In this document: one piece after another, positions 1 to 7,436 of the stretch
Numbering within the stretch: position 1 is the first letter of the stretch
How the letters are laid out: every line of letters starts with the position of its first letter
Source: Glomus cerebriforme
Lineage: Eukaryota > Glomeromycota > Glomeromycetes > Glomerales > Glomeraceae
NCBI GenBank assembly: GCA_003550305.1
Contig: QKYT01000919.1
Location: 18,464-33,348, forward strand
DNA: 14,885 nucleotides
Direction of reading: 5' to 3'
Program-made: the position numbers and the translations under genes
Notes under the pieces: generated by a model
Seen by the model: only the letters and a program-made list of their open reading frames with translations
The model's database searches: none
Told to the model about the DNA's origin: nothing

Positions 1-148
1 TAAATGAATTGATTTATCTATTATTAAAGGTTTATTTATTAAAGAAAAGATTCTTTTTCTATTTGATTAAATTGTATTTATAAAATAAAAAGTAAAATTA
101 AAATTATTTTCTTGAACTGAAAAGTGAGAGAAAGAACTATAGTTAACT

Positions 149-428
149 TTATAATTTAGAATATACTTTTTTTATTTCTTCTTCAATAAATGACTTATTA
201 TCATCACTTTCAGTAATCAATTCAACTTTTTTCTTTTCTTTTTCTCCTTTTTATGCTGGACCTGATTCATCATCAAATTCATCACTTTCAAATATGACCT
301 CATTACGCAGTGGTACAGCCAACCCATTATTACCTAAATTATGATCATTATCTTCTCTATCAGTTTCATATCCAGTATTCCTTTTTTATGAGCTCTTCTA
401 GTACGTCGGGTTGAACATAATATTGGAA
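149..428 (-). pseudogene. C-terminal remnant of an unrecognised gene, frameshifted and with a premature stop
   Basis: Reading down the minus strand, a plausible splice acceptor (AACTAG, AG at 430-429) is followed by a basic stretch encoding CSTRRTRRAHKK. One base seems to be missing in the run of six A's just after it (plus 382-387, tttttt). In the shifted frame the reading continues as RNTGYETDRED, then a polar and acidic stretch with VPLRNEVIFESDE, and ends in EEEIKKVYSKL with a TAA at 149-151. A TAA at 251-253 interrupts it and would be CAA (Gln) after a single C-to-T change. The charged composition and the clean continuation across one indel argue for former coding sequence. I do not recognise the family; a transposase or integrase tail is possible but unproven. 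An upstream minus-strand open stretch near 560-696 could be an earlier exon, but its donor does not match in phase. Confidence 0.45.
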
Positions 429-429
429 C

Positions 430-1100
430 TAGTTATAATATTAATTTTTAATTTATTATTTAGTAGAAGATATAATTAATAATTTATGTAATTTTAATTA
501 ACTTATTATATTTACAAAAATTAATAATTAATAAATAAAAACCAATATTAAATTGTAAATACCTAGTCTTGTTTCTATTAAAATGATTATGCTTACAGTG
601 CATAATTTTTAAAATCTCAACCAAGTTAGTTAGTGTTGAAGTATACAGTGTAATCACAAAAGTACTACTCAAAGCAAGGTTGTGTATAACAATCATTAAA
701 GTTTAACATAATCCCTGCCTAAAAATCAAAATCAATCAACGATCAATGTGATAATAAGTACTATCACATGACATGTAAATTCTTACACATTTACTGTTGA
801 ATGTTGATCACATCTTTCACGATATTCTCGAAAATTATATATTACCGCAATTGTTGTTAAATAAATTATGATGAATCTTTAGGCTGATTTAAATAAAGAT
901 AAAATGAAATAAGTCTTATAATTTTAACCGATTTTTGATTGGGAAACAGAAAAAATTTTTTTTTCAAAAGCCGCATTCATATGAATGATGATCATAACTA
1001 AAACGAATACAATACATATTAATGGTTTCATTCAAATTTCCTTTTTCAATTAATTCAGTAACAAAATTGGCAAGATTTGTGTGGCGTACACGTCAAATAC
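430..1100. other. AT-rich intergenic stretch
   Basis: No convincing intact gene is present. An open minus-strand stretch of about 70 codons at 484-696 may include decayed exon sequence belonging to the remnant at 149-428, but the join is out of phase. The rest is AT-rich DNA leading up to the promoter of the BTB-TLDc gene. Confidence 0.5.
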
Positions 1101-1109
1101 TATATAAAA
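1101..1109 (+). promoter_or_regulatory. TATA-box candidate upstream of the BTB-TLDc gene
   Basis: TATATAAAA lies about 73 bases before the ATG at 1182, a suitable distance for a short 5' untranslated leader. It is followed by a T-tract at 1132-1144. TATA-like strings are common in DNA this AT-rich, so the call rests mainly on position. Confidence 0.45.
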
Positions 1110-1181
1110 AGATGGTTATTTAACATTCAAGTTTTTTTTTTTTTAATAAAGATATTACTTATCAATTTTAATTTATAAGAT

Positions 1182-2983
1182 ATGGATTGTACTTTACCTA
1201 TAGATTTTTCAAATTTACTCCAAGATCCTATTGATTATAATGTAAAAATTATAGTAGGTGAAGGACAAAATATTAAAGAATTTAAATTACATTTGGCAAT
1301 ACTATCATCTAGATCAATTTATTTTAAAAATGCTTTGTCTGCACGATGGGCAAGAAAAGTGGATGGAATTATTATTTTTCATAAACCAAATATTTCACCT
1401 TTGATATTTGAAATTCTTATAAAGTAAGTTCATTCATAATAAATTTTTTTAAAGTTTTCTTTTCTTTATTATGAAATCATAAAACTAAAAAATTACATTG
1501 ATTTTTTAGATATATTTATACAGGAAAACTTTATATTGAAAACCATAATGAAATTAGTCTTGTTGATGTTGCTATTGCAGCAGATGAACTTCAATTACTT
1601 GAAGTTTTTCAACAACTTGAAAATAGTTTAATTGAAAGTAAGTCATCTTGGCAACCAAAGGATATTATTTCAGTATTTCAATATGATCATTTCACTAATT
1701 TAAATAAGATTGCATTAAAAATCGTTTGTAATGATCCTGAAATTATTTTTGAAACAAATTATTTCTTAAAATTGGAAGAAACTCATCTTATTCAACTTTT
1801 AAAACGTGATGATCTTAAAATAGGAGAAATTAAAATTTGGGAATATTTAATTAAATGGGGAATTGAAAATACTGAATCTATTTTAGATAATGATTTAACA
1901 AAATGGACATCAACAGATTTAATGAATTTAGAAAAAACTTTACATAATTGTATTCCTCATGTTCGATTTTCCCAAATGTCACCTGATGATTATACAAAAG
2001 TTAATACTTTTTTTAAAGATATTCTTCAAGATGATCTTGATGGAGAAGTTCTTCAATATTTTTCAAATCTTAATTTTAGACTTACATCCAATACTTTACC
2101 ACCAAGATATTTATTTGATTCCAAAATTATTAATTCTACAGATATAACTTTAATAGCAAGTTGGATTGATAAGAAAAAAGAAAATTCTTATCAATTTAAT
2201 GATATACCTTTTGAATTAAAACTTATTTATCGTGCTAATTATGAAAGTTTTAATATTGATGATTTTCATTATAAATGTGATAACAAAGGACCAACTGTTG
2301 TTATAATTAAAGTTTTAAATTCCGGTGAAATTATTGGTGGATATAATCCATTAGAATGGCGTAGTTCTAAAATAGTACAAGATGAAAGGAGTTCCCTATT
2401 ATATCATAATTATGATTTTTATAGTGATCATAAATGTGAAGAATCAAATAGTTTTATATTTTCTTTAACAAATCAAATAAATCCTATATTAAGTCGTGTA
2501 ATTTCTAAAAAAGAAGCAATCATTTGGAGTAGAAACAAAGGACCATGTTTTGGTCTAAAAGATTTATGTATTATCGATTCATTTGATGAAATTATTGGAA
2601 AAAGTATACAACATTCTTATGAAAAGGAAATTATTAATAGAGAAAATTTTGATTTAGGAGAAATTGAAGTATTTCAAATTATTGATAATAGATTTTTTAC
2701 ATTTCGATTAATTGATAAAATATTTAAATTCATTTATAGAATGTTTAAATTTATCAAGAAAATGTTTTTTAAATTTACTAATGTTGTAATCCTTATAATA
2801 TTTATATTATTGTTTATTTCTTGTATTCTTTCAACTTTATCATTATTTCCACTTATATTATTTTATACTTATTATTATGGTGGTGTTCATGGTATTTTGA
2901 TTATTTTTATTGTATTGATGCTTTTAATATCTTGGCGTCTAAACTTTGAAGTTAAACAGTTAGACAATTATAGTAATTTGTAG
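1182..2983 (+). CDS. BTB-BACK-TLDc domain protein with C-terminal hydrophobic segments (two exons)
   Basis: Exon 1 is 1182-1423 and exon 2 is 1510-2983. The 86-bp phase-2 intron (1424-1509) starts GTAAGT and ends TTTTTTAG; CTAAA at 1485-1489 may be the branch site. Splicing restores IKYIYTGKLYIEN across the junction and gives 571 residues. The BTB/POZ domain covers about residues 10-115 (HLAILSSRSIYFKNAL; YIYTGKL). A BACK-like helical region follows at about 125-225. The TLDc domain is at about 285-472, with GEIIGGYNP at 353-361 and KGPCFGLKDL at 424-433. BTB-BACK proteins often act as cullin-3 adaptors, and TLDc domains are linked to oxidative-stress resistance and V-ATPase binding; neither role is shown here. 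After TLDc comes a basic, aromatic stretch (KIFKFIYRMFKFIKK) and two strongly hydrophobic segments (about 504-537 and 542-556). There are no stops or frameshifts, so the gene looks intact. The first ATG is chosen because the BTB domain starts just after it. Confidence 0.9.
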
Positions 2984-3109
2984 GGTAGGATTACCTAATT
3001 GAATATATTATAATGTTAAAATCGATATTGAATAGTATAGTGTATTGTGTATATAGTGTATAGAAAGAAATTCATGTATTGTATAATTATTTATAAATTA
3101 TACATATAA

Positions 3110-3115
3110 AATAAA
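3110..3115 (+). terminator. Polyadenylation signal candidate for the BTB-TLDc gene
   Basis: AATAAA lies 127 bases after the stop codon of the BTB-TLDc gene, a normal 3' UTR distance. Expected by chance at appreciable rate in such AT-rich sequence. Confidence 0.4.
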
Positions 3116-3509
3116 GTTATCTCTTTGTTAAGTTTCTCTTCATAAATAATATCTTTTCATTAACAAAATTAGTACCCAATATTTCTTTAAAAAATACTTA
3201 ATTTATCCCATTTTTTCACTCATCTGATTTAGAATATTTTTGTATTTTAAAAACGGTAAAATATAATGCATTGATAAAGTGACAACTTAATTCTGAATTT
3301 TTTTTGTAAAAATCAAGTTTTTATTTATTGACAATTTTTTTTTCGTTATAAATATACAATTTGAAAAATAATAGAAATTCTGATTATTTTTTTAATTTAT
3401 ATTTACTACCATAATATTAATGTTATCCATTTGGTTGTTAATCATAGTTGATAGTCATTTTGATTTATTTTACTGTCATATTTCACAAACACCTATTTTA
3501 TCCCAGTAA
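3116..3509. other. AT-rich intergenic stretch
   Basis: I see no gene, RNA or clear repeat here beyond T- and A-homopolymer runs. Confidence 0.5.
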
Positions 3510-3622
3510 ATTATTATTGATCATACTGAATTGTTAAATGAAAAAAACTTTGATACATGGTGGGAAGTACTTGTGAATCAGATGGATTTACAGCAAGAAC
3601 AAGACAGTAACGAACTTATGAT
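3510..3622 (+). pseudogene. Short exon-like coding remnant, family unrecognised
   Basis: An open stretch of 37 complete codons includes NEKNFDTWWEVLVNQMD and then QQEQDSNELM. Its composition (two Trp, many Glu, Gln, Asp) is unlike the random AT-rich translation around it. It stops in frame at 3624-3626, but a consensus donor GTAAGT sits exactly at 3623-3628, so this may be a real exon end. No convincing partner exon was found: the purine-rich DNA that follows contains many stops. It could be part of a decayed mobile element. Confidence 0.25.
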
Positions 3623-3626
3623 GTAA

Positions 3627-4100
3627 GTCAAGTGGAGGAGAAAGAAGAAGATGGATTATAAATACATAAAATTTAACAGAATTGGAAAGAAGTTGCAAGA
3701 ATTCTGAAAATAAAAAAAAAATAGATAAAATAAGAGTGGGATTATTATTATTATTAATAAACCAATTATTAAAATAGCAAATAACAGAAAAGAGAAAAAT
3801 AATTGGAAAATAATCAAAAGACTTTATGAAATATATGGTATAAAAGATGCAAGGAAGACAAGGAAATAGAAAGGGAAAGGAAAATTAGGAAATAAAAGAT
3901 ATCAAAGTAAAATAGACAATGTAAACAGGGAAAAATCATAATAAAAGGAATAAATACGAAAGAAAAAAACTAATACAATGAAACAAATAGATGAATTAAC
4001 AGAAATAAAATATGATATATATTACAACTTTCTACAACATAGACATATTAGCAATATATGTATAAATCATATCATGTAAAATATGTAAAATAGTAATACA
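3627..4100. other. Purine-rich degenerate tract
   Basis: The plus strand is strongly A/G-rich and translates to lysine-rich pieces with many stops, for example NNWKIIKRLYEIYGIKDA. It contains a short (ATT)n microsatellite near 3741-3757. This style matches the other purine-rich tracts in the window that are attached to the three-copy module, so it is probably decayed mobile-element coding sequence. No complete gene is visible. Confidence 0.35.
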
Positions 4101-4150
4101 GTACTAACGGTTTTCAGACAATTTGGGACTGGTTTCAGATTATGAGATGT

Positions 4151-4170
4151 AACCGGTTGCTAAACCGGTT
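4151..4170. repeat. Twin AACCGGTT palindromes
   Basis: The self-complementary octamer AACCGGTT occurs at 4151-4158 and 4163-4170, 12 bases apart. Two related motifs, GGTTTTCAGA and GGTTTCAGA, lie just upstream (about 4108-4140). Clusters of CCGGTT-type motifs are known near the ends of some hAT-like DNA transposons, and CAGTACTAACGG at 4099-4110 could be such an end. No opposite end was found. Confidence 0.35.
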
Positions 4171-4179
4171 GATGGGAGT

Positions 4180-4302
4180 AATTTTCTCAATAATTTCTCA
4201 TGATTTGATTTCTCAATAATTTCGCATAAATTTCTCAATATCTTTTCATAATTTCTCATAATTTCTCAATATTTTCTCATAATCTCTCAATAATCTCTAA
4301 AA
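4180..4302 (-). repeat. Diverged tandem array, inverted cousin of the 13-bp minisatellite
   Basis: The plus strand shows repeated (C)ATAATTTCTCA(AT)-type units with slippage. On the minus strand these read GAGAAATTAT, the same core as the large array at 5721-6226. There are about nine recognisable cores. The units are less regular and mostly end in TGA or AT rather than in the CAC/GAT/CAT triplets of the big array, so this tract is older or separately derived. Confidence 0.7.
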
Positions 4303-4628
4303 AGTATTCATTCATAATCTTTGCAAACTTTCTTTTTCCTTTAATATTTCTTCCTTTTTGATTTCTTTTTCCTTTCTGTTATTATAAATCTTTTTTCATC
4401 TTCCTTTCTTTATCCTTTATTTGCAAACATATCCATCCTTCTAGAATATCCTTTTTACTTCTTCAATAATCATTTCTTCCTTCTCTATGTTCTGGCCTTC
4501 TAAATTGTTGAATTAGCTACTTTGATTAAGGTTTTTATAAATTTTATTCGGTCTTTTCATTGTAGTTTTTTTTTCATAATTTTCCTTTCTATTTCAATTA
4601 ATGTGGTAGGATTGTTAATTTCAGTGTT
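4303..4628 (-). mobile_element. Pyrimidine-rich tract: decayed mobile-element coding region attached to module copy 1
   Basis: On the minus strand this is A/G-rich. Directly beyond the conserved module it reads NNPTTLIEIERKIMKKNYNE before meeting stops (about 4619 down to 4545). Further on it is lysine- and glutamate-rich with many stops. The same order (conserved module, then purine-rich reading region) recurs at the other two module copies, which supports one element family in different states of decay. Confidence 0.45.
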
Positions 4629-4757
4629 AGGAAATGAAAGGGAAATTCTAATCTAGACCAAACCAGCCAGTTAGGAGGTACTCGACTATCTGAGCAGTTT
4701 TTCCTTACTTGTATGAGGAAGACCTCATATACAGTATAAGGAAGTTTAAAGGGAATA
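4629..4757 (-). mobile_element. Three-copy conserved module, copy 1
   Basis: It aligns along its whole length with 10595-10740 and with the reverse complement of 12591-12721. Shared strings include CTCGACTATCTGA, GAGGAAGACCTC and ACAGTATAAGGAAG. This copy lacks the 12 bases after AAGGAAG that the other two carry (ATAAGAGGGAGT in copy 2). A stem-loop TATGAGG-AAGA-CCTCATA (7-bp stem) is best developed here. The strand given is that of the attached purine-rich reading region. The module is probably the 5' or terminal part of a mobile element; class unknown. Confidence 0.65.
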
Positions 4758-5471
4758 GTTTTAAAAGAAAAGAACAAATTCTCGCAAATTTGTGAATTTA
4801 GAAATAAATGATAATGAAAAGATTTCTTTAAACGTAATCTTACTAATGTATTTGAATATTTTGTTAATAAAGGTTCATTCTTACTGAATATTCATATTAC
4901 TATTTTTATAAACATCAATTGAAAAAGTATATTTAAGCTTTATTCTTAATGAGATAGTTAATAAAAAATTTCAGAATATATCTTTGAACTACAAGTTAAT
5001 TCTGAAAGATCCCTTAAATAACTTCTTGCTCCTGTTAATTGAGTTAAAGTTATATTATTTATATTTCTATCAAATTATCAAAAACTAATAAAATGAAGAA
5101 TAATATAATAAATTAGAAAATTGAACTTAATTTTATTATTATATAAAGGTCTTTTGATGACAAACTTGTTTATCTTCATAAATATTATCAAATTTGGCAT
5201 AGTTCCAATTCTCAAAGTTTCCCTTCTATAAAATCCTGACAGAAATTTCACACCAAAAAAAATGATTAGTAAACATAAATGTAAGCTGAACTAAACTTCC
5301 TCTAAATACTCAATCGTAAAAAGTTGACTCGACATTTTACAACTTGTGTTACATATTGCTCGTCATTTATGAATAGTTCGGTGATGTAACGTATAATCAC
5401 CACTGCAGTAATTTGTCACTTTCAGAAGATGACTGATAAATGTATAGATATGAGTAATCATCTATATTATG
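4758..5471. other. AT-rich intergenic stretch
   Basis: No gene or RNA could be supported in either direction. The sequence is unremarkable AT-rich DNA between the module copy and a short inverted repeat. Confidence 0.5.
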
Positions 5472-5550
5472 GTTATGTGATACTAATGACCCAATTGACA
5501 CATGACCTGTCATTTGAGTCATTTGAGGTCATTTGGATCACCATTATAAC
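5472..5550. repeat. Imperfect 79-bp inverted repeat (possible MITE fragment)
   Basis: GTTATGTGATACTAATGACC at 5472-5491 pairs with the reverse complement of GGTCATTTGGATCACCATTATAAC at 5527-5550, allowing a 4-base gap and one mismatch. The loop holds further GTCATTTGAG repeats and an inner ATGACCTGTCAT palindrome. A foldback of this size could be the core of a small non-autonomous element; no target-site duplication is evident. Confidence 0.5.
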
Positions 5551-5720
5551 TAAAAAAATCATTTCAGTGCAGTGCTTACGTCATTAAATTTTCTTGTAAA
5601 AAAGAATTATTCACTAAGTTGTAAATCTCAATAAAAATCCAATTATTAATTGTCAGTTATTAATTACAAAAAATTACTATCAATATATAAAAAACATTAA
5701 AATTAAAGATTTCAATTATT

Positions 5721-6226
5721 AGAAATTATCATGAGAAATTATAGAAATTATCATGAGAAATTATAGAAATTATCACGAGAAATTATCATGAAAAATTATT
5801 ATGGGAAATTATCACGAGAATCATCATGAGAAATTATTATATGAGAAATTATCACGAAAATCATCACGAGAAATTATGACGAGAAATTATGATGAGAAAT
5901 TATCATGAGAAATTATCTCACGAGAAATTATGATGAGAAATTATCATGGGAAAATTATCACGAGAAATTATGATGAGAAATTATCATGAGAGAAATCACG
6001 ATGAGAAATTATGACGAGAAATTATCACGAGAAAATTATGATGAGAAATTATGACGAGAAATTATGATGAGAAATTATCATGAAATTATCACGAGAAATT
6101 ATCACGAGAAATTATGATGAGAAATTATGATGAGAAATTATCTCACGAGAAATTATGATGAGAAATTATCATGAGAAATTATCATGGGAAAATTATCACG
6201 AGAAATTATGATGAGGAATTATCATG
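5721..6226 (+). repeat. Minisatellite of 13-bp units, GAGAAATTAT + NAY
   Basis: The tract is a nearly continuous array of GAGAAATTAT followed by CAT, CAC, GAT or GAC. It is about 506 bp, so up to roughly 38 units allowing for length variants. Because the unit is not a multiple of three, no reading frame persists and it is not coding. Rare variants recur in the same order (TTATCTCACGAG near 5914 and 6141; CATGGGAAAATTATCACG near 5944 and 6184), showing that a block of roughly 100 bp containing several units was itself duplicated. Confidence 0.9.
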
Positions 6227-6547
6227 AGTTATACCCCGTCGCACTAAGTGTGACTTATGATAAAGAACATCATAATTTTCCCGATTATGGGATATTTTTA
6301 TGCTGTTTTTCCCGGTGATAAACTTTTTTATAGATTTCAAATAATTTGCCTTTTATTATAGATATATAAAAATTTACATTGTTACAATTTCAAATATTAT
6401 ATTTCCAATATTAATTTGTGGGATTGTAGAAAAAAATCAGTAAACAAGAGAATAATAAAAGTATAAAAAAGTATAAAAAATAAATACTATAAATAATTGC
6501 ACGTGATAGTAATAATGACCATAAGTCACACGCTCCTGGGTATAACT
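6227..6547. mobile_element. MITE-like element with terminal inverted repeats
   Basis: The left end starts AGTTATACCCCGTCGCAC and continues GTGTGACTTATG. The reverse complement of the right end reads AGTTATACCCAGGAGCG then TGTGACTTATGG. The arms match over about 30-37 bases with a 5-base gap. The interior (about 250 bp) is AT-rich with two short CCCG motifs and no coding capacity, so it is non-autonomous. It lies between two blocks of the 13-bp minisatellite, as if inserted into it. I could not identify a clear target-site duplication. Confidence 0.65.
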
Positions 6548-6611
6548 TAGTAATTTCATGGGGAGTTAGGAATATTAGGGTTTTTTTCCCGAAATTACTT
6601 ATATAAATATT

Positions 6612-6690
6612 ATGATGAGATGAGAAATTATCATGAAATTATCACGAGAAATTATGATGAGGAATTATGATTTACGAGAAATTACACGAG
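6612..6690 (+). repeat. Continuation of the 13-bp minisatellite, degenerate
   Basis: The same GAGAAATTAT units with CAC/GAT endings resume about 65 bp beyond the MITE-like element and decay into GAGAAATTACACGAGAG. The 65 bp between (6548-6611) has no repeat units but contains TTTTTTTCCCG, similar to CCCG motifs inside the element. Confidence 0.7.
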
Positions 6691-6979
6691 AGAAAATATC
6701 AAAAAAAAAGATTTCATATGAGTCATACAAAAAATACACATTTTTATTTTATTTTTATTTTTATTTTTATAGTAGTACAACGAAGTATAGGTATATTACA
6801 TTTAACGTAATATACAAATAGACGAAAAAATAGCAAATTACTCTATATACTATATCCCTGACAGCTGTCTTTCTTTTTCATTAGCTAAATACTATCTATG
6901 TTAGGGGGAAAGAGGAAAAATCTATATAATTAACGCTAAATTATTTAAAGGGACGAAAAATAATCGTGTAAATTACCAG
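6691..6979. other. AT-rich stretch with a microsatellite and a small perfect inverted repeat
   Basis: ATTTTT-type microsatellite at about 6738-6770. GTATATTAC at 6791-6799 and its exact reverse complement GTAATATAC at 6807-6815 form a 9-bp stem with a 7-base loop. No gene is visible. Confidence 0.5.
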
Positions 6980-7020
6980 TAACCATGCCTATGAGGTGAT
7001 TTATCACCTGATTGTGGTTA
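6980..7020. repeat. Nested hairpin next to the reverse transcriptase remnant
   Basis: Inner stem AGGTGAT-TT-ATCACCT at 6994-7009 is perfect. Outer arms TAACCA (6980-6985) and TGGTTA (7015-7020) are also exact complements. It lies at the end of the reading frame of the reverse transcriptase fragment, overlapping its stop. Function unknown. Confidence 0.5.
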
Positions 7021-7434
7021 TTGTGTGGCACGTGATGATCTTGTGAGTTGAAGGATGAATGGTAATCCGTTTCCAGTTATGTAAAGTTTGTAAACTCCTA
7101 AGATCCTTTTTCCTTGAGTTTTTGATGCTATCTTGATTGTTATTGGGTGTTGATTGATGTGAGAGTTATTTTTCTTGTCGTTGGTTAAGACCTCGTATTT
7201 GTCTAAATTTATTTGGACGTTTGCAAAATTATAAAATTCATTCGTAAACGTTCAAGATGATCTTTGGAATGGGCGAACCACGTTGTATCATTTAAGTAAC
7301 CTATAACATTTGATGATAAGTTGATGGGTGTATCTGTTTCTGGGTTATAAACGTTTCGTATTTTGTTAACTATGATGTTGAAATTTGAAGGGTAGAATTA
7401 TTGATTTTCGCGAACAGAGATTTTTTCACTGTAG
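7019..7434 (-). pseudogene. LINE-type (non-LTR) reverse transcriptase fragment, inactive
   Basis: Minus-strand reading gives SLFAKINNS, then after a frame shift IVNKIRNVYNPETDTPINLS and VIGYLNDTTWFAHSKDHLERL, then after a second shift (near 7237) NEFYNFANVQINLDKYEVLT and GKRILGVYKLYITGNGLPF. This is the palm region of a non-LTR retrotransposon reverse transcriptase around motif C. The catalytic YxDD box reads YLND, so the first metal-binding aspartate is replaced by asparagine. The next conserved region (QINLDK) and the KRILGVY stretch after it are still recognisable. The ORF ends after SSRATQ at a TAA overlapping the hairpin. The endonuclease, fingers and C-terminal parts are absent. Its upstream edge abuts the first codons of the plus-strand remnant at 7437. 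Confidence 0.8.
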
Positions 7435-7436
7435 AT

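Noticed and set aside
484..696. 70-codon minus-strand open frame
   Set aside because: Its second half is random AT-rich translation running into likely intron; only the first part looks protein-like, and it does not join the remnant at 149-428 in phase. Not called as a gene.
1959..2147. 62-codon plus-strand open frame
   Set aside because: Lies inside exon 2 of the BTB-TLDc gene in another frame and is Phe/Ile/Leu-rich; a shadow.
5721..6226. CRISPR array
   Set aside because: The units are contiguous 13-mers with no unique spacers, and the genome context is eukaryotic.
6633..6821. 62-codon plus-strand open frame
   Set aside because: Runs from minisatellite units into a T-rich microsatellite; repeat-derived, with no protein features.
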